Below are positions 1 to 8,646 of a DNA stretch of 64,000 bases, one piece after another. The notes under the pieces are model-generated. The model searched no databases, was not told where the DNA came from, and saw only the letters and a list, made by a program, of their open reading frames with translations. This DNA is from [Clostridium] ultunense DSM 10521 (GTDB lineage Bacteria > Bacillota > Clostridia > Tissierellales > Tepidimicrobiaceae), in assembly GCF_000511955.1 (NCBI RefSeq), contig NZ_AZSU01000003.1:183312-247311 (forward strand). The letters run 5' to 3'. A program made the position numbers and the translations under genes. The stretch's first letter is position 1. The number at the start of each line of letters is the position of its first letter.

Positions 1-10
1 TAGGTAGATA

Positions 11-445
11 ATGAATTTCAATTTTAAATTGGAAAAAGTCCTTAACTATAAAAGAACCATAGAAGATTTGAAAAAAAATCAATATGGTGTAGTTCAACAA
101 AGGTTAAATAGTGAAGAAAGCAAATTAGATGATTTCAATAGATATAAAAAGAATTTATTAGATGAAAAAAATTCAACTGCTACCAAAACCAAGGTAGGTA
201 ATCTAGCTATGTACAGTACTTACATAGAGGATGTAAATACGAGGATAAAAGAACAAGCGGAAGTAGTTACTGAAATACAAAAAGAATTAGAAGAGAAGAA
301 AGAAGAAATGATTACAGCAGTACAAGAAAAAAAGATCTTTGAAAAACTAAAGGAAAATGAATATGAAAAACATCTATATGAGATTAAAAAGCGGGAAGAA
401 AAGCAAAATGATGCAATAATAAGTTATAAAGTTAGTACCCAATAG
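11..445 (+). CDS. fliJ: Flagellar export chaperone FliJ
   Basis: A 144-residue, highly charged, almost wholly helical protein that starts MNFNFKLEKVLNYK and then runs as a long Glu/Lys-rich coiled coil, the size and character of FliJ. FliJ is the central stalk of the flagellar type III export ATPase complex (FliH-FliI-FliJ) and links the ATPase to the FlhA gate in the cytoplasm. The window opens with TAG at position 1, which could be the end of fliI, but that cannot be confirmed here. The next gene, a MotE/YlxF-like protein, begins 14 bases downstream, as in other Clostridia. Sequence identity within this family is low, so the call rests on length, coiled coil and position. Confidence 0.85.
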   Translation: MNFNFKLEKVLNYKRTIEDLKKNQYGVVQQRLNSEESKLDDFNRYKKNLLDEKNSTATKTKVGNLAMYSTYIEDVNTRIKEQAEVVTEIQKELEEKKEEMITAVQEKKIFEKLKENEYEKHLYEIKKREEKQNDAIISYKVSTQ

Positions 446-459
446 TAGGGGGAGAAATA

Positions 460-1695
460 ATGGAAATTGTAGAAGTAGCTAAGAAGAATAAATCAAGAAA
501 ATTAAAATTAATTTTAATAATATCCTTTATAGTTATTCCTATTTTAGTAGCAAGTTTAACTTACTTTAATAATAAGACCTTTAAGTTAAAGGTTAATAAC
601 CTTCTGGGAAAGGTACCAGGAAAGATTGGTGAATACTTTAGGTCTTCTCCTGTCGAAGCGGAACAGAATGGTAAGAAGACATATTTAGCAGATTATTATC
701 TCTCCTTAGACCCAAATATTGCTGCAGATAAACTATATATAATTAAAAAAGAGGATGGAAAACTATATAGCGAAATTATAAGGTTGATGAATTCTAATTC
801 TACAACTAAAACTGGAGAAGTAATAAAATTAGTTAGGAATATAGAGCTTAGGAAGGATTTACTGTCTTCAATTTATGAAGAAATTAAAGGGGAAAAGGAA
901 GGCGAATTCTTAGATGAGATAAATAGATTAGAAAACCAAGATCTTTTAATAACAATAAAAGAGATAGAAGGTAGAGTGGAGAAGGATAGTCAATTTAAAG
1001 AAAGTCTGTCAGATATCTTTACCTTTATAAGTGAAGATAGGGCAAGGGATATTCTTTACTATATAGATGGCGACATTAAAGAGGATATTCTATATTCATT
1101 ATCTGATGATAAAAGGACTAGTATAGAAAGCAAACTATCTGCTAAAGAGATTCAGTATTTAAAACTTGCTGATTTAGCAAATTTATATGAAGTAAAACCT
1201 ATTGAAGAGGTTTTAGAGGAAATTGGAAACACCAACGAATATTCTATGGAAGAACTGGGAATTATCTATAAGAATTTTTCTGTTTTAAGATCTGCAGAAA
1301 CTTTGTCCAAAATAGAGGAGGATACTTTCATAGAGGAATTATTTACTGCTATTCGTAAGGAAGAAGAGTTGGAAGGTGTAGAAGAATCTATTACCAATGA
1401 AATTGGTAAGTCCATCCAATTTATTACTGAATATAATAGAAAGATAGATGATCTGGTAGCCGTTTATAATAAGATGAGCCCAGATAAGGTAGCTGAAATT
1501 GTTGAGCAGATGATGGGGAATAACACTACAGTAACTGCTTTAGAAATAAACTCAGAACCAGTATTCCAAATATCGGATGCTTCCATAATAGTAGATGTAG
1601 TTACTAGGATGAGAAATAAAACCTTATCCAGCATTATGGATAATATGAGCACTGAAAATGCCTCTAAGCTAACTCAAATGTTAGCTAGACCATAA
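460..1695 (+). CDS. MotE/YlxF-like membrane protein with MgtE-N-like C-terminus
   Basis: A 411-residue protein with a basic N-terminus, one transmembrane segment at about residues 15-35, a long charged helical middle and a C-terminal region (about 330-411) that resembles the helical MgtE-N repeats found in MotE/YlxF proteins (for example MSPDKVAEIVEQM and LSSIMDNMSTENASKL). Proteins of this class sit between fliJ and fliK in Firmicutes, and MotE of other bacteria acts as a chaperone for the MotC stator protein; that role is not shown for this protein. It is roughly twice the length I expect of a YlxF, the extra being the segment from about 70 to 320. It has a clear GGGGGAG ribosome-binding site (447-453). 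Confidence 0.6.
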   Translation: MEIVEVAKKNKSRKLKLILIISFIVIPILVASLTYFNNKTFKLKVNNLLGKVPGKIGEYFRSSPVEAEQNGKKTYLADYYLSLDPNIAADKLYIIKKEDGKLYSEIIRLMNSNSTTKTGEVIKLVRNIELRKDLLSSIYEEIKGEKEGEFLDEINRLENQDLLITIKEIEGRVEKDSQFKESLSDIFTFISEDRARDILYYIDGDIKEDILYSLSDDKRTSIESKLSAKEIQYLKLADLANLYEVKPIEEVLEEIGNTNEYSMEELGIIYKNFSVLRSAETLSKIEEDTFIEELFTAIRKEEELEGVEESITNEIGKSIQFITEYNRKIDDLVAVYNKMSPDKVAEIVEQMMGNNTTVTALEINSEPVFQISDASIIVDVVTRMRNKTLSSIMDNMSTENASKLTQMLARP

Positions 1696-1726
1696 ATTAA
1701 ATAATATTATAGGAGGAGGTGAAAAA

Positions 1727-3043
1727 TTGACTAGTTTAATAATTCTAGCGAATAACCTTCAAGGGGTAAATAAAAATCCTTCTAATCTCAAAAATTTTGA
1801 TGTAGATAACGAGAAAGATTTTTCTCAAATACTTGAAGGAGAGAGAAAAAAACAGAACAATACAATAGTAGACCATAAACATAAAGTTAAACCATTTGCT
1901 GAAGAGAAAATAAAAGAAGAAAATACAGTTGAAAAAGAGATGGATATTAGATCTGAAGAAGGACATAAATCAATAGGTGAATTAGAAGATGAAATAAGTC
2001 CTATTTTTAATTCAATTTTAAATTTGCTTTTTACATTAAATCCATTGTCAGAAGAGTTTAATGAAATGGATATAGAGAATTTAAATACAGAAATTAAAAA
2101 AGCTACTACTATCTTAGGAGAACTAATACTTCAAAAGGGCCTATCCTTTGCTTATGAAGATTATGAAAATATTTTTGAAATATTTGAGTATATTGACGGT
2201 TTAGTACAGACAATAGAAAAGGAATTGAATATAGAAAACGAATGGATAGAGGAAGGGTTTATAGAATTTAAGGATAATTTTGATGGATTAAAGGAAATGT
2301 TAGAGTCTAAGATACCAATAACCTATGGGGATACACAAGGTGTAGATGAATATCAAATAGACTGTGAAGGAGAAGAGAACTCAATAAACCTAGATCAAGG
2401 ACAAGCTGAAAAAATAGATTTTGATGAAACTTCTACTACGGAGAAGGAACTATCGAAAAAAGATGAACCAAGCATAGAAAATGTAGCAGATATAATAGAT
2501 GAAGCTAATATAGAAGATGTGGAATCAAATACTCCGGTATTACAAATAGAAAGCAGGATTGTCTTGGAACCCAATCCAAAAATTCTAGATAAAGAGTTTG
2601 AAGAAATAGATAAAAAGATGGTATTTGAACAGATAGTAGAAAAAGCAAAACTAATAGTAGATGATAACAAACAGGAGATAAGGATTAAACTAAAACCTGA
2701 AATCTTGGGGGAACTTATCCTAAAAATGGAAGTGGAAAAAGGGTCTCTTTTGGCTAAGGTTTTAGTAGATAATTATAGGACTAAGGAATTGTTGGAAGCA
2801 AATCTATACCAATTTAAAGAGGAAATGAAGGATAACGGTTTGGAAATAAAGACCTTTGAGGTGTTTGTAGGAACCAACGAGGATTTTGAAAGGGAGAATA
2901 GAAAGGAATTCTATCTAAATAAAAAACCCTCTAAATTGAAGATTAAAAACAATAGATCAAAGGGGATTGAAATTTACGACGAGGCTCCAACAAGAACTAT
3001 TCAAAGAAGCTATCATGAAGGTCAATTAAACCTATTTGCATAA
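1727..3043 (+). CDS. fliK: Flagellar hook-length control protein FliK
   Basis: A 438-residue acidic protein. The first 280 or so residues are low-complexity and Glu/Asp/Lys-rich. The C-terminal part (about 300-390) has the Flg_hook signature, with RIKLKPEILGELILKMEVEKG followed by a region for switching export specificity. FliK is secreted during hook assembly, measures hook length and switches FlhB from rod/hook to filament substrates. The start is TTG at 1727 after AGGAGGTG at 1712-1719. Position between a MotE-like gene and flgD supports the call. The N-terminal half is poorly conserved in all FliK proteins, so the identification rests on the C-terminal domain and context. Confidence 0.85.
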   Translation: MTSLIILANNLQGVNKNPSNLKNFDVDNEKDFSQILEGERKKQNNTIVDHKHKVKPFAEEKIKEENTVEKEMDIRSEEGHKSIGELEDEISPIFNSILNLLFTLNPLSEEFNEMDIENLNTEIKKATTILGELILQKGLSFAYEDYENIFEIFEYIDGLVQTIEKELNIENEWIEEGFIEFKDNFDGLKEMLESKIPITYGDTQGVDEYQIDCEGEENSINLDQGQAEKIDFDETSTTEKELSKKDEPSIENVADIIDEANIEDVESNTPVLQIESRIVLEPNPKILDKEFEEIDKKMVFEQIVEKAKLIVDDNKQEIRIKLKPEILGELILKMEVEKGSLLAKVLVDNYRTKELLEANLYQFKEEMKDNGLEIKTFEVFVGTNEDFERENRKEFYLNKKPSKLKIKNNRSKGIEIYDEAPTRTIQRSYHEGQLNLFA

Positions 3044-3055
3044 GGAGGTGGAAGT

Positions 3056-3652
3056 GTGAAAGTAAATAATTATGATGATTTAGAGTATATTTATAAATTT
3101 GACGATAAAAAAGAAAAGGAAAAAGTTGTAGATAGTCGAAACAATGACTTAGATAAAACTGCTTTTTTGAGGCTTTTAACAACCCAATTAGCAAATCAGG
3201 ATCCATTAAATCCGATAGAGGATAGAGAATTTATTGCCCAGTTGGCTCAGTTTTCAACTTTAGAACAGATGCAGAATTTAAACAAAAATGTAGAAGCCTT
3301 AGGTGAAGAAGTGTTGGATTCTATGGAAAAGTTAAACCTAAACCAGATACAAGCAAATATCCATATACTTAAGGAAGTAATAAATATTAGAAAAGCAATG
3401 GAAAGCTATTTAGGCATAGAACCAGAACCAGTTGATAAGGCAGAATTAAAAGGGAAAATAGAAATGGTTGAAAGGTTAAAGGGAGAAAATTATACAAAAG
3501 AGACTTGGGAATTCCTCGAAAAAGCCCTTATAAATGCAAAAGCGGTAGTAGAAGATGAAAATGCAACAAATACGGAAATAGAAAAGGCATATAAGGAACT
3601 AATAATAGCCATAGATGGGTTGGAGGAAGTAGAATCAGAAGAAGATAATTAA
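3056..3652 (+). CDS. flgD: FlgD hook-capping protein N-terminal domain fused to a FIVAR module
   Basis: A 198-residue protein. Residues 28-82 are a clear FlgD scaffold domain (FLRLLTTQLANQDPLNPIE, then REFIAQLAQFSTLEQMQN), the hook-cap protein needed for FlgE polymerisation. The usual C-terminal tudor/Ig-like part of long FlgDs is absent. After a helical linker, residues 128-191 instead match the three-helix FIVAR pattern: YTKETWEFLEKAL, then AKAVVEDENATNTEIEKAY and a closing ELIIAIDGLE. FIVAR modules are normally found in large cell-surface proteins. FlgD is secreted, so an extracellular module is plausible. The start is GTG at 3056 after AAGGAGGTGG. The reading frame is intact, so this is a fusion, not a truncation. 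Confidence 0.85.
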   Translation: MKVNNYDDLEYIYKFDDKKEKEKVVDSRNNDLDKTAFLRLLTTQLANQDPLNPIEDREFIAQLAQFSTLEQMQNLNKNVEALGEEVLDSMEKLNLNQIQANIHILKEVINIRKAMESYLGIEPEPVDKAELKGKIEMVERLKGENYTKETWEFLEKALINAKAVVEDENATNTEIEKAYKELIIAIDGLEEVESEEDN

Positions 3653-3672
3653 AGTCTACTCTAAGGATAGGG

Positions 3673-4062
3673 ATGATAAGTATGAATAATTTACAAATTA
3701 AAAGATTGGAGAATCAACTTATTAATTCATCTCGACCAATTACTAGAAATAAAAACTTACCTAGCAAAAATTTCGAAACTGTGTTGCAGCAAATTCAAAA
3801 TAGAGATGATGAAATTATATTTTCTAAACATGCGATAAATAGAATGGATCATAGGGATATGACTTTAAGTATGGAAGAACTTAAAAGACTAAAGTCAGGT
3901 TTCAATAAAGCTGAAGAAAAAGGTGTGAAAGACGCTTTAATCCTTATGGGAGATAAAGCCTTTATAGCAAGTATTAAAAATAAAACAGTAATTACAACGG
4001 TGAACAAGGAACAATTAAAAGACAATGTATTTACTAATATAGATGGGGCAGTTATCGTATAA
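3673..4062 (+). CDS. Flagellar operon protein, TIGR02530-type
   Basis: A 129-residue protein of the type always found between flgD and flgE in Bacillus and Clostridia. The family's recognisable core is ISKHA-like: here FSKHAINRMDHRD, then a helix and LILMGDKAFIASIKNKTVITTV near the C-terminus. No biochemical function is established; position implies a role in hook assembly or export. Two in-frame ATG starts are possible, 3673 and 3682. The second has AGGGA at 3669-3673 with 8-base spacing and may be the true start, giving 126 residues. No signal peptide or membrane segment is visible. Confidence 0.75.
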   Translation: MISMNNLQIKRLENQLINSSRPITRNKNLPSKNFETVLQQIQNRDDEIIFSKHAINRMDHRDMTLSMEELKRLKSGFNKAEEKGVKDALILMGDKAFIASIKNKTVITTVNKEQLKDNVFTNIDGAVIV

Positions 4063-4139
4063 CCGGACCTTTATAGGAGGTTATATATATCTGATTGACA
4101 GAGGATATATTCCTGCCCAAATAATGGGAGGTAATAAGT

Positions 4140-5411
4140 ATGATGCGATCAATGTACTCAGGTGTATCAGGATTGAGAGTACATCAAAACAAGATGGATG
4201 TTATAGGTAATAATATAGCCAATGTAAATACTATTGGCTATAAAAGAAGTACTATGACTTTCCAAGAGGTATTTAGTCAAGTAATAAGGGGGGCTAGTGC
4301 TCCACAAGATGGTAGAGGAGGGACAAACCCTCAACAGGTAGGGTTAGGTGTGAACATTGGGGCTATAAATACTATCCACACCAAAGGTCCAGCCCAAAGA
4401 ACAGACAATCCTGAAGACTTAATGATAGATGGAGAAGGTTTCTTTGTAGTATCTGACGATACCAATTTTGAAAATAGATTCTATACAAGAGCCGGTAATT
4501 TTACATTGGATAGGGATGGAAATTTAGTTACTGCCGATGGATATAAAGTATTGGGGTATCTAGCTGAAGATGGAGAAATTACTTCCAATGTAGGTGGAAT
4601 TCGGGTTAATAGATCTGAAACTGTACCAGCAACAACCACCAAGAATATTGAAGTGAGAGGTAATTTAGACTCTAGGATACCTATAGTAACAGAAGACCCA
4701 GAAAAAGGTATACACATAACTGATACCATAATAAAGGATAGTTTAGGCAATTCTTATAAGGTGAATTTTAGGTTTGAAAAAACAGGTGTAAAGACATGGC
4801 AAGTAACTATAGTTAATGTTATAGATCAAGCAAGTAAGGAAGATATTTTAGGTGGAGAAGTTGTTATGCAAGACCCGTTAGAATTTGATGATTATGGGAA
4901 GTTGATCAATGCACCTGAAGGTGAAGTTTTACCTCTAAATAAAGAGGGTGTTAGGTTTGGTGATGCAGATGGCAATATTACAATTGACTTCTCCAAACTC
5001 ACCCAATACGCTAACGACATGGATGCAAAACCTCATGCAGATGGCAATTCATCAGGAAAAATAGAGGGTTATGCTATTGATGATAAAGGGGTAGTTGTAG
5101 GGATATTTACCAATGGTGAGAGAAAGGCTTTAGGCCAGCTGATGCTAGCTAAGTTTGACAATTCCATGGGATTACAAAAAATCGGAGGCAATTTCTTTGT
5201 TGATACCAGGAACTCTGGAGAACCTCAATATGGGAAAGCAGCAAATAGTGGTTATGGGGCCATAGCTCCAGGAACTTTGGAAATGTCAAATGTAGATCTA
5301 TCTATGGAATTTACCGAGATGATTACTACCCAAAGGGGATTCCAAGCAAATTCTAGAATAATTACTACATCAGATGAAATGTTACAGGAACTTGTAAATA
5401 TGAAAAGATAA
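4140..5411 (+). CDS. flgE: Flagellar hook protein FlgE
   Basis: A 423-residue axial protein. The N-terminus (MMRSMYSGVSGLRVHQNKMDVIGNNIANVNT) is the conserved rod/hook helix with the ANNIANxxT-like signature, the middle is the hook D1/D2 region, and the C-terminus (MSNVDLSMEFTEMITTQRGFQANSRIITTSDEML) is the second axial helix. It polymerises outside the cell into the hook under the FlgD cap, with length set by FliK. The start at 4140 is preceded by GGGAGG (4126-4131) with 8-base spacing; ATG 4143 directly after is an alternative. Both hook-type and FlgG-type proteins share these termini; the internal flgE region and position after flgD support hook. Confidence 0.9.
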   Translation: MMRSMYSGVSGLRVHQNKMDVIGNNIANVNTIGYKRSTMTFQEVFSQVIRGASAPQDGRGGTNPQQVGLGVNIGAINTIHTKGPAQRTDNPEDLMIDGEGFFVVSDDTNFENRFYTRAGNFTLDRDGNLVTADGYKVLGYLAEDGEITSNVGGIRVNRSETVPATTTKNIEVRGNLDSRIPIVTEDPEKGIHITDTIIKDSLGNSYKVNFRFEKTGVKTWQVTIVNVIDQASKEDILGGEVVMQDPLEFDDYGKLINAPEGEVLPLNKEGVRFGDADGNITIDFSKLTQYANDMDAKPHADGNSSGKIEGYAIDDKGVVVGIFTNGERKALGQLMLAKFDNSMGLQKIGGNFFVDTRNSGEPQYGKAANSGYGAIAPGTLEMSNVDLSMEFTEMITTQRGFQANSRIITTSDEMLQELVNMKR

Positions 5412-5429
5412 TTTTATAAGGTAATGGGA

Positions 5430-5448
5430 TAGGGGATAACATCCCCTA
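5430..5448 (+). other. Intergenic hairpin between flgE and flbD
   Basis: An 8-bp perfect inverted repeat (TAGGGGAT / ATCCCCTA) around a three-base loop, directly after the flgE stop codon. No T-run follows, so it is not a classical terminator. Such hairpins can shield the 3' end of an abundant upstream message; hook protein is needed in large amounts relative to the motor genes downstream. That role is inference. Confidence 0.4.
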
Positions 5449-5475
5449 AGCCCTATACAAAAGGTGGGATTATAT

Positions 5476-5688
5476 GTGATAAAGGTAAAGAGATTAAATG
5501 GAAAGGAATTCGTTGTAAATAGCGATTTGATTCAATTTGTTGAGGAAACCCCAGACACAGTAATTACATTGACGACGGGGCAAAAAATCGTAGTGGTTGA
5601 ATCAGTGGACCAAATAATTGACAAAGTAATTACTTATAAATCAAAAGTCATTGAATATAAAAGAAGAGCTGAAAAGAAAGAGGTGTAG
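5476..5688 (+). CDS. flbD: Flagellar FlbD family protein
   Basis: A 70-residue protein, MIKVKRLNGKEFVVNSDLIQFVEETPDTVITL, matching the small FlbD family of Firmicutes that lies between flgE and motA. Its molecular role is unclear. The family name comes from a genomic association and is unrelated to the Caulobacter transcription factor FlbD. I chose GTG at 5476 because AAGGTGGG (5461-5468) gives 7-base spacing; an upstream in-frame GTG at 5464 lies inside that ribosome-binding site. The protein is soluble with no signal peptide. The stop codon is followed after three bases by the motA start. Confidence 0.85.
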   Translation: MIKVKRLNGKEFVVNSDLIQFVEETPDTVITLTTGQKIVVVESVDQIIDKVITYKSKVIEYKRRAEKKEV

Positions 5689-5691
5689 CAA

Positions 5692-6477
5692 TTGGATATA
5701 TCAACAGTACTTGGTCTCCTTCTTGGTGTTGTTTTTATAATAGGAGGTATTCTAACATCTGGACAGATAGATTCTTATGTACATATTCCATCTATAATAA
5801 TTGTTCTGGGTGGGACTATAGCCTCTACTTTAGCTAGCTTTCCTCTAAAAAACTTTTTAAATACTTCAAAGGTAATTAAAAAAGCTTTCGTTTACAAGGA
5901 AATTCTACCAGATGAGGTTATAGGAGAGATAATCAATTTGGCGAATATAGCAAGAAAAGAGGGACTTTTGGCTCTAGAGGAATATGCTGAAGAATTACAG
6001 GATGATTTTTTACAAAAGGGAATAATGCTAATTGTTGACGGGACTGATCCTGAACTTGTAAGAAATATTTTAGAAACGGAGTTAATCTTTTTAGAAGAAA
6101 GACATATGGATGGACAAAGTATTTTTGAAACTATGGGTACATATGCTCCTGCTTTTGGTATGATAGGTACCTTAATTGGATTAATAAATATGCTGAAACA
6201 TCTGGATGATCCTAGCATGATTGGACCTAATATGTCTGTTGCATTAGTTACAACATTTTATGGTTCAATTTTAGCTAATGTTGTATTTTTACCTTTAGCA
6301 CGAAAGTTAAAGATAAGGAGCAAATCCGAAGTGTTGGTTAAGGAACTAATTGTAGAAGGATTATTGTCAATCCAAGCAGGAGAAAATCCAAGGATAATTG
6401 AAGAAAAACTTAAAACCTTTATTCCACCAGAACTTAGGAAGAATTATAGGGAACATCTGGAGAGAGAGGGAGTATAA
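5692..6477 (+). CDS. motA: Flagellar motor stator protein MotA
   Basis: A 261-residue membrane protein with four hydrophobic segments at about 5-23, 32-50, 145-170 and 178-200, and the MotA/TolQ/ExbB channel signature around AFGMIGTLIGLINML. MotA with MotB forms the ion-conducting stator that pushes on FliG; the large cytoplasmic loop (about 55-140) carries the FliG-contacting helix. It starts with TTG at 5692, preceded by GAGGTG at 5680-5685. Its TAA overlaps the ATG of motB (TAATG), indicating translational coupling of the two stator subunits. Whether the coupling ion is H+ or Na+ cannot be decided from sequence by eye. Confidence 0.92.
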   Translation: MDISTVLGLLLGVVFIIGGILTSGQIDSYVHIPSIIIVLGGTIASTLASFPLKNFLNTSKVIKKAFVYKEILPDEVIGEIINLANIARKEGLLALEEYAEELQDDFLQKGIMLIVDGTDPELVRNILETELIFLEERHMDGQSIFETMGTYAPAFGMIGTLIGLINMLKHLDDPSMIGPNMSVALVTTFYGSILANVVFLPLARKLKIRSKSEVLVKELIVEGLLSIQAGENPRIIEEKLKTFIPPELRKNYREHLEREGV

Positions 6478-7196
6478 TGAGAAGAAGGAGAAAGGTAGAT
6501 CAAAACAATGCAGACAATTGGCTTACCACTTATAGTGACATGGTAACTCTATTGTTGGCCTTCTTTGTACTTTTATTTTCCTTTTCTGAAATTGATGCAC
6601 AAAAATTTAGAAGTATAATGACTAGTTTTCAAGGTGGAACAGGAGTATTGAATGGAGGTACTACTTTAGAATTAGAACAAAATATAGAATCCTTGGAGGA
6701 TACATTAGAGGGAGATTTAGAGAGTTTAAAAGACCTATTAGAAGAGTATGCAGATAGTGTTGGTCTTGGTCCCGAGATCATTCTTTCTATAGAAGAAAGA
6801 GGCTTGGTAATTAGATTTATGGATAAAGTTTTGTTTGATTCTGGAAAGGCATATTTAAGACCTGAGTCCGTTGAGATATTAAGCTCTATTGCGGAAATAT
6901 TGAATATGGACGAATTTAACGATAGATTGATTAAAGTAGAAGGTCATACGGATACAGTACCAACCGGTAACTCATCCGAGTTTCCTACTAACTGGGAGTT
7001 ATCATCTGCCAGAGCAACTAATGTCTTAAGGTTTCTTGTCGAAAAAAAGGGAATTGATGGGGACAGGATTTCTTCCTCAGGGTATAGTTACTATAGGCCA
7101 ATTGCTCCAAATGATACTGCTGAAAACAAGCAGAAAAATCGAAGGGTTGACATTGTGATTCTTAGATCTTCCTATGAAGAAATGGAACCAAAGTAG
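6477..7196 (+). CDS. motB: Flagellar motor stator protein MotB
   Basis: A 239-residue protein. A short basic N-terminus leads to one transmembrane helix (about 18-40) containing the essential ion-binding aspartate at D21 (WLTTYSDMVTLLLAFFVL). A helical plug/linker region follows, then a C-terminal OmpA-like peptidoglycan-binding domain with VEGHTDTVP and a NRRVDI motif. It anchors the stator to the cell wall. The start overlaps the motA stop by one base. Length and motifs are standard for the family. Confidence 0.92.
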   Translation: MRRRRKVDQNNADNWLTTYSDMVTLLLAFFVLLFSFSEIDAQKFRSIMTSFQGGTGVLNGGTTLELEQNIESLEDTLEGDLESLKDLLEEYADSVGLGPEIILSIEERGLVIRFMDKVLFDSGKAYLRPESVEILSSIAEILNMDEFNDRLIKVEGHTDTVPTGNSSEFPTNWELSSARATNVLRFLVEKKGIDGDRISSSGYSYYRPIAPNDTAENKQKNRRVDIVILRSSYEEMEPK

Positions 7197-7214
7197 AAGG
7201 GAATGAGATGAAAT

Positions 7215-7640
7215 ATGAATAATAGAAATATAATATTGATAATCATCTTGGTTGTAGTAATAATATTTGCAATACTTGGCGTTGTTCTAGGCGTAACATA
7301 CTATAGGAATAGCAAAGTTAATGATTCTAGTGGGAAACAAGTAGAAACATTTAATCTGACCTTAGATGATATGTACTGTAATATAAAGGATAGTAAAAAA
7401 ATAATGAAGGTAAAGATAACCATTGAAACTAGCAATAAAAAGACATTAGATATGTTAGGTGAAAAACAATTTTTAATTAGGGATGATATCAATAAGATCA
7501 TAAGAAATAAAACAGAAGATGAAATACAAGGTGAAGAGGGACAAGTTGGATTACAGAAGGAGATAAAGGAAAGTCTAGTGAAACTTTTTAATAATAGTAC
7601 TATAACAAATATTTACTTCAATGATTTAATTATTCAGTGA
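7215..7640 (+). CDS. fliL: Flagellar basal body-associated protein FliL
   Basis: A 141-residue protein with a single N-terminal membrane helix (about 5-28) and an extracytoplasmic domain. The C-terminal half has the usual FliL pattern of strand-rich sequence and a last helix with a KESLVKLFNNSTITNIYFNDLIIQ end. FliL surrounds or stabilises the stator in the motors where it has been studied. Position between motB and fliM is the standard one. Sequence conservation in this family is low; context carries much of the weight. Confidence 0.85.
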   Translation: MNNRNIILIIILVVVIIFAILGVVLGVTYYRNSKVNDSSGKQVETFNLTLDDMYCNIKDSKKIMKVKITIETSNKKTLDMLGEKQFLIRDDINKIIRNKTEDEIQGEEGQVGLQKEIKESLVKLFNNSTITNIYFNDLIIQ

Positions 7641-7658
7641 TGAAGGAGGTAGAGGCAA

Positions 7659-8645
7659 TTGGCAGAAGTATTATCTCAAAATGAAATTGACGCCCTACTT
7701 CATGCACTTAGTTCTGGAGAGGTAGATGTTCAAGAAATAAAAGAAGTAGAAAGTTCAAAAAAGGTCAAGAAATATGATTTTAAAAACCCGCAAAAAATTG
7801 CAAAAGATCAGTTAAGGACTTTAGAGATAATCCATGAAAATTTAGGTAGATTGTTTCAAACATTTTTATCTGGATATTTAAGAGCTCCTGTGAAAATATC
7901 CATATTGACAGTTGACCAATTTGCGTATAGTGAATTTAGTAATGCCATTTCCAATCCAGCTTTCTTAAGTATAATTGATTTCAAACCTTTAAATGGCCAA
8001 ATTCTAATAGATATATCCACTAATGTTGTTTTTTCAATGATAGATAGGCTTTTAGGTGGAGATGGTACTAAGGAGCAAGAATTAAGAGCTTTTACTGAAA
8101 TAGAGTTAACATTATTGGAAGGTATGATGGAAAAGGCAATGCCTTTAATTAGTGAAGCTTGGAGCAATGTAATCGACCTAAAACCAAAGCTAGATAAGAT
8201 CGAAGTGAACCCTCAGTTTGCCCAAATAGTTCCCCATAATGAAACCATAGCATTGGTTACTTTGAATTTAGAAATTGGGACAACAGAAGGAATGTTAAAT
8301 ATATGTATTCCCTATTTAGTCATTGAGCCAATTTTAGATAAATTAAGTACAAGATTTTGGTTTTCAACTACACAAAAAGAGTTATCAGATAAAGAATTGA
8401 TGATAATAAAAAGGAGAATGTTAGATACTAAAGTGCCTGTAAAGGTGGAGCTAGGCTCAACTTTAGTAAGGGTAAAGGATATACTAACCTTACAGGAAGG
8501 TGATGTTATCAAATTGGATACAAGCACTGGTGATAAAGCTAAGGTTAGGGTAGGTTCCAATGTAAAGTATTTAGGAAATATTGGTACTTCCAAGAAAAAA
8601 ATGGCAGTTAAAATAGTAAATGTTGCAAAGGATGGTGAAGATTAA
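7659..8645 (+). CDS. fliM: Flagellar motor switch protein FliM
   Basis: A 328-residue switch protein. The N-terminus holds the CheY-P-binding peptide LSQNEIDALL (residues 5-14), the middle is the CheC-like FliM domain that contacts FliG, and the C-terminus (about 245-320) is a SpoA/FliN-like domain (TLVRVKDILTLQEGDVIKL). FliM forms the C-ring with FliY and receives the chemotaxis signal. It starts with TTG at 7659 behind AAGGAGGTAG (7643-7652). It is followed within one base of its stop by the fliY start. Confidence 0.93.
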   Translation: MAEVLSQNEIDALLHALSSGEVDVQEIKEVESSKKVKKYDFKNPQKIAKDQLRTLEIIHENLGRLFQTFLSGYLRAPVKISILTVDQFAYSEFSNAISNPAFLSIIDFKPLNGQILIDISTNVVFSMIDRLLGGDGTKEQELRAFTEIELTLLEGMMEKAMPLISEAWSNVIDLKPKLDKIEVNPQFAQIVPHNETIALVTLNLEIGTTEGMLNICIPYLVIEPILDKLSTRFWFSTTQKELSDKELMIIKRRMLDTKVPVKVELGSTLVRVKDILTLQEGDVIKLDTSTGDKAKVRVGSNVKYLGNIGTSKKKMAVKIVNVAKDGED

Positions 8646-8646
8646 G

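Noticed and set aside
4091..4123. A tiny TTG-started frame between the TIGR02530-type gene and flgE
   Set aside because: Spacing from its AGGAGG is too long and nine codons without homology give no support.
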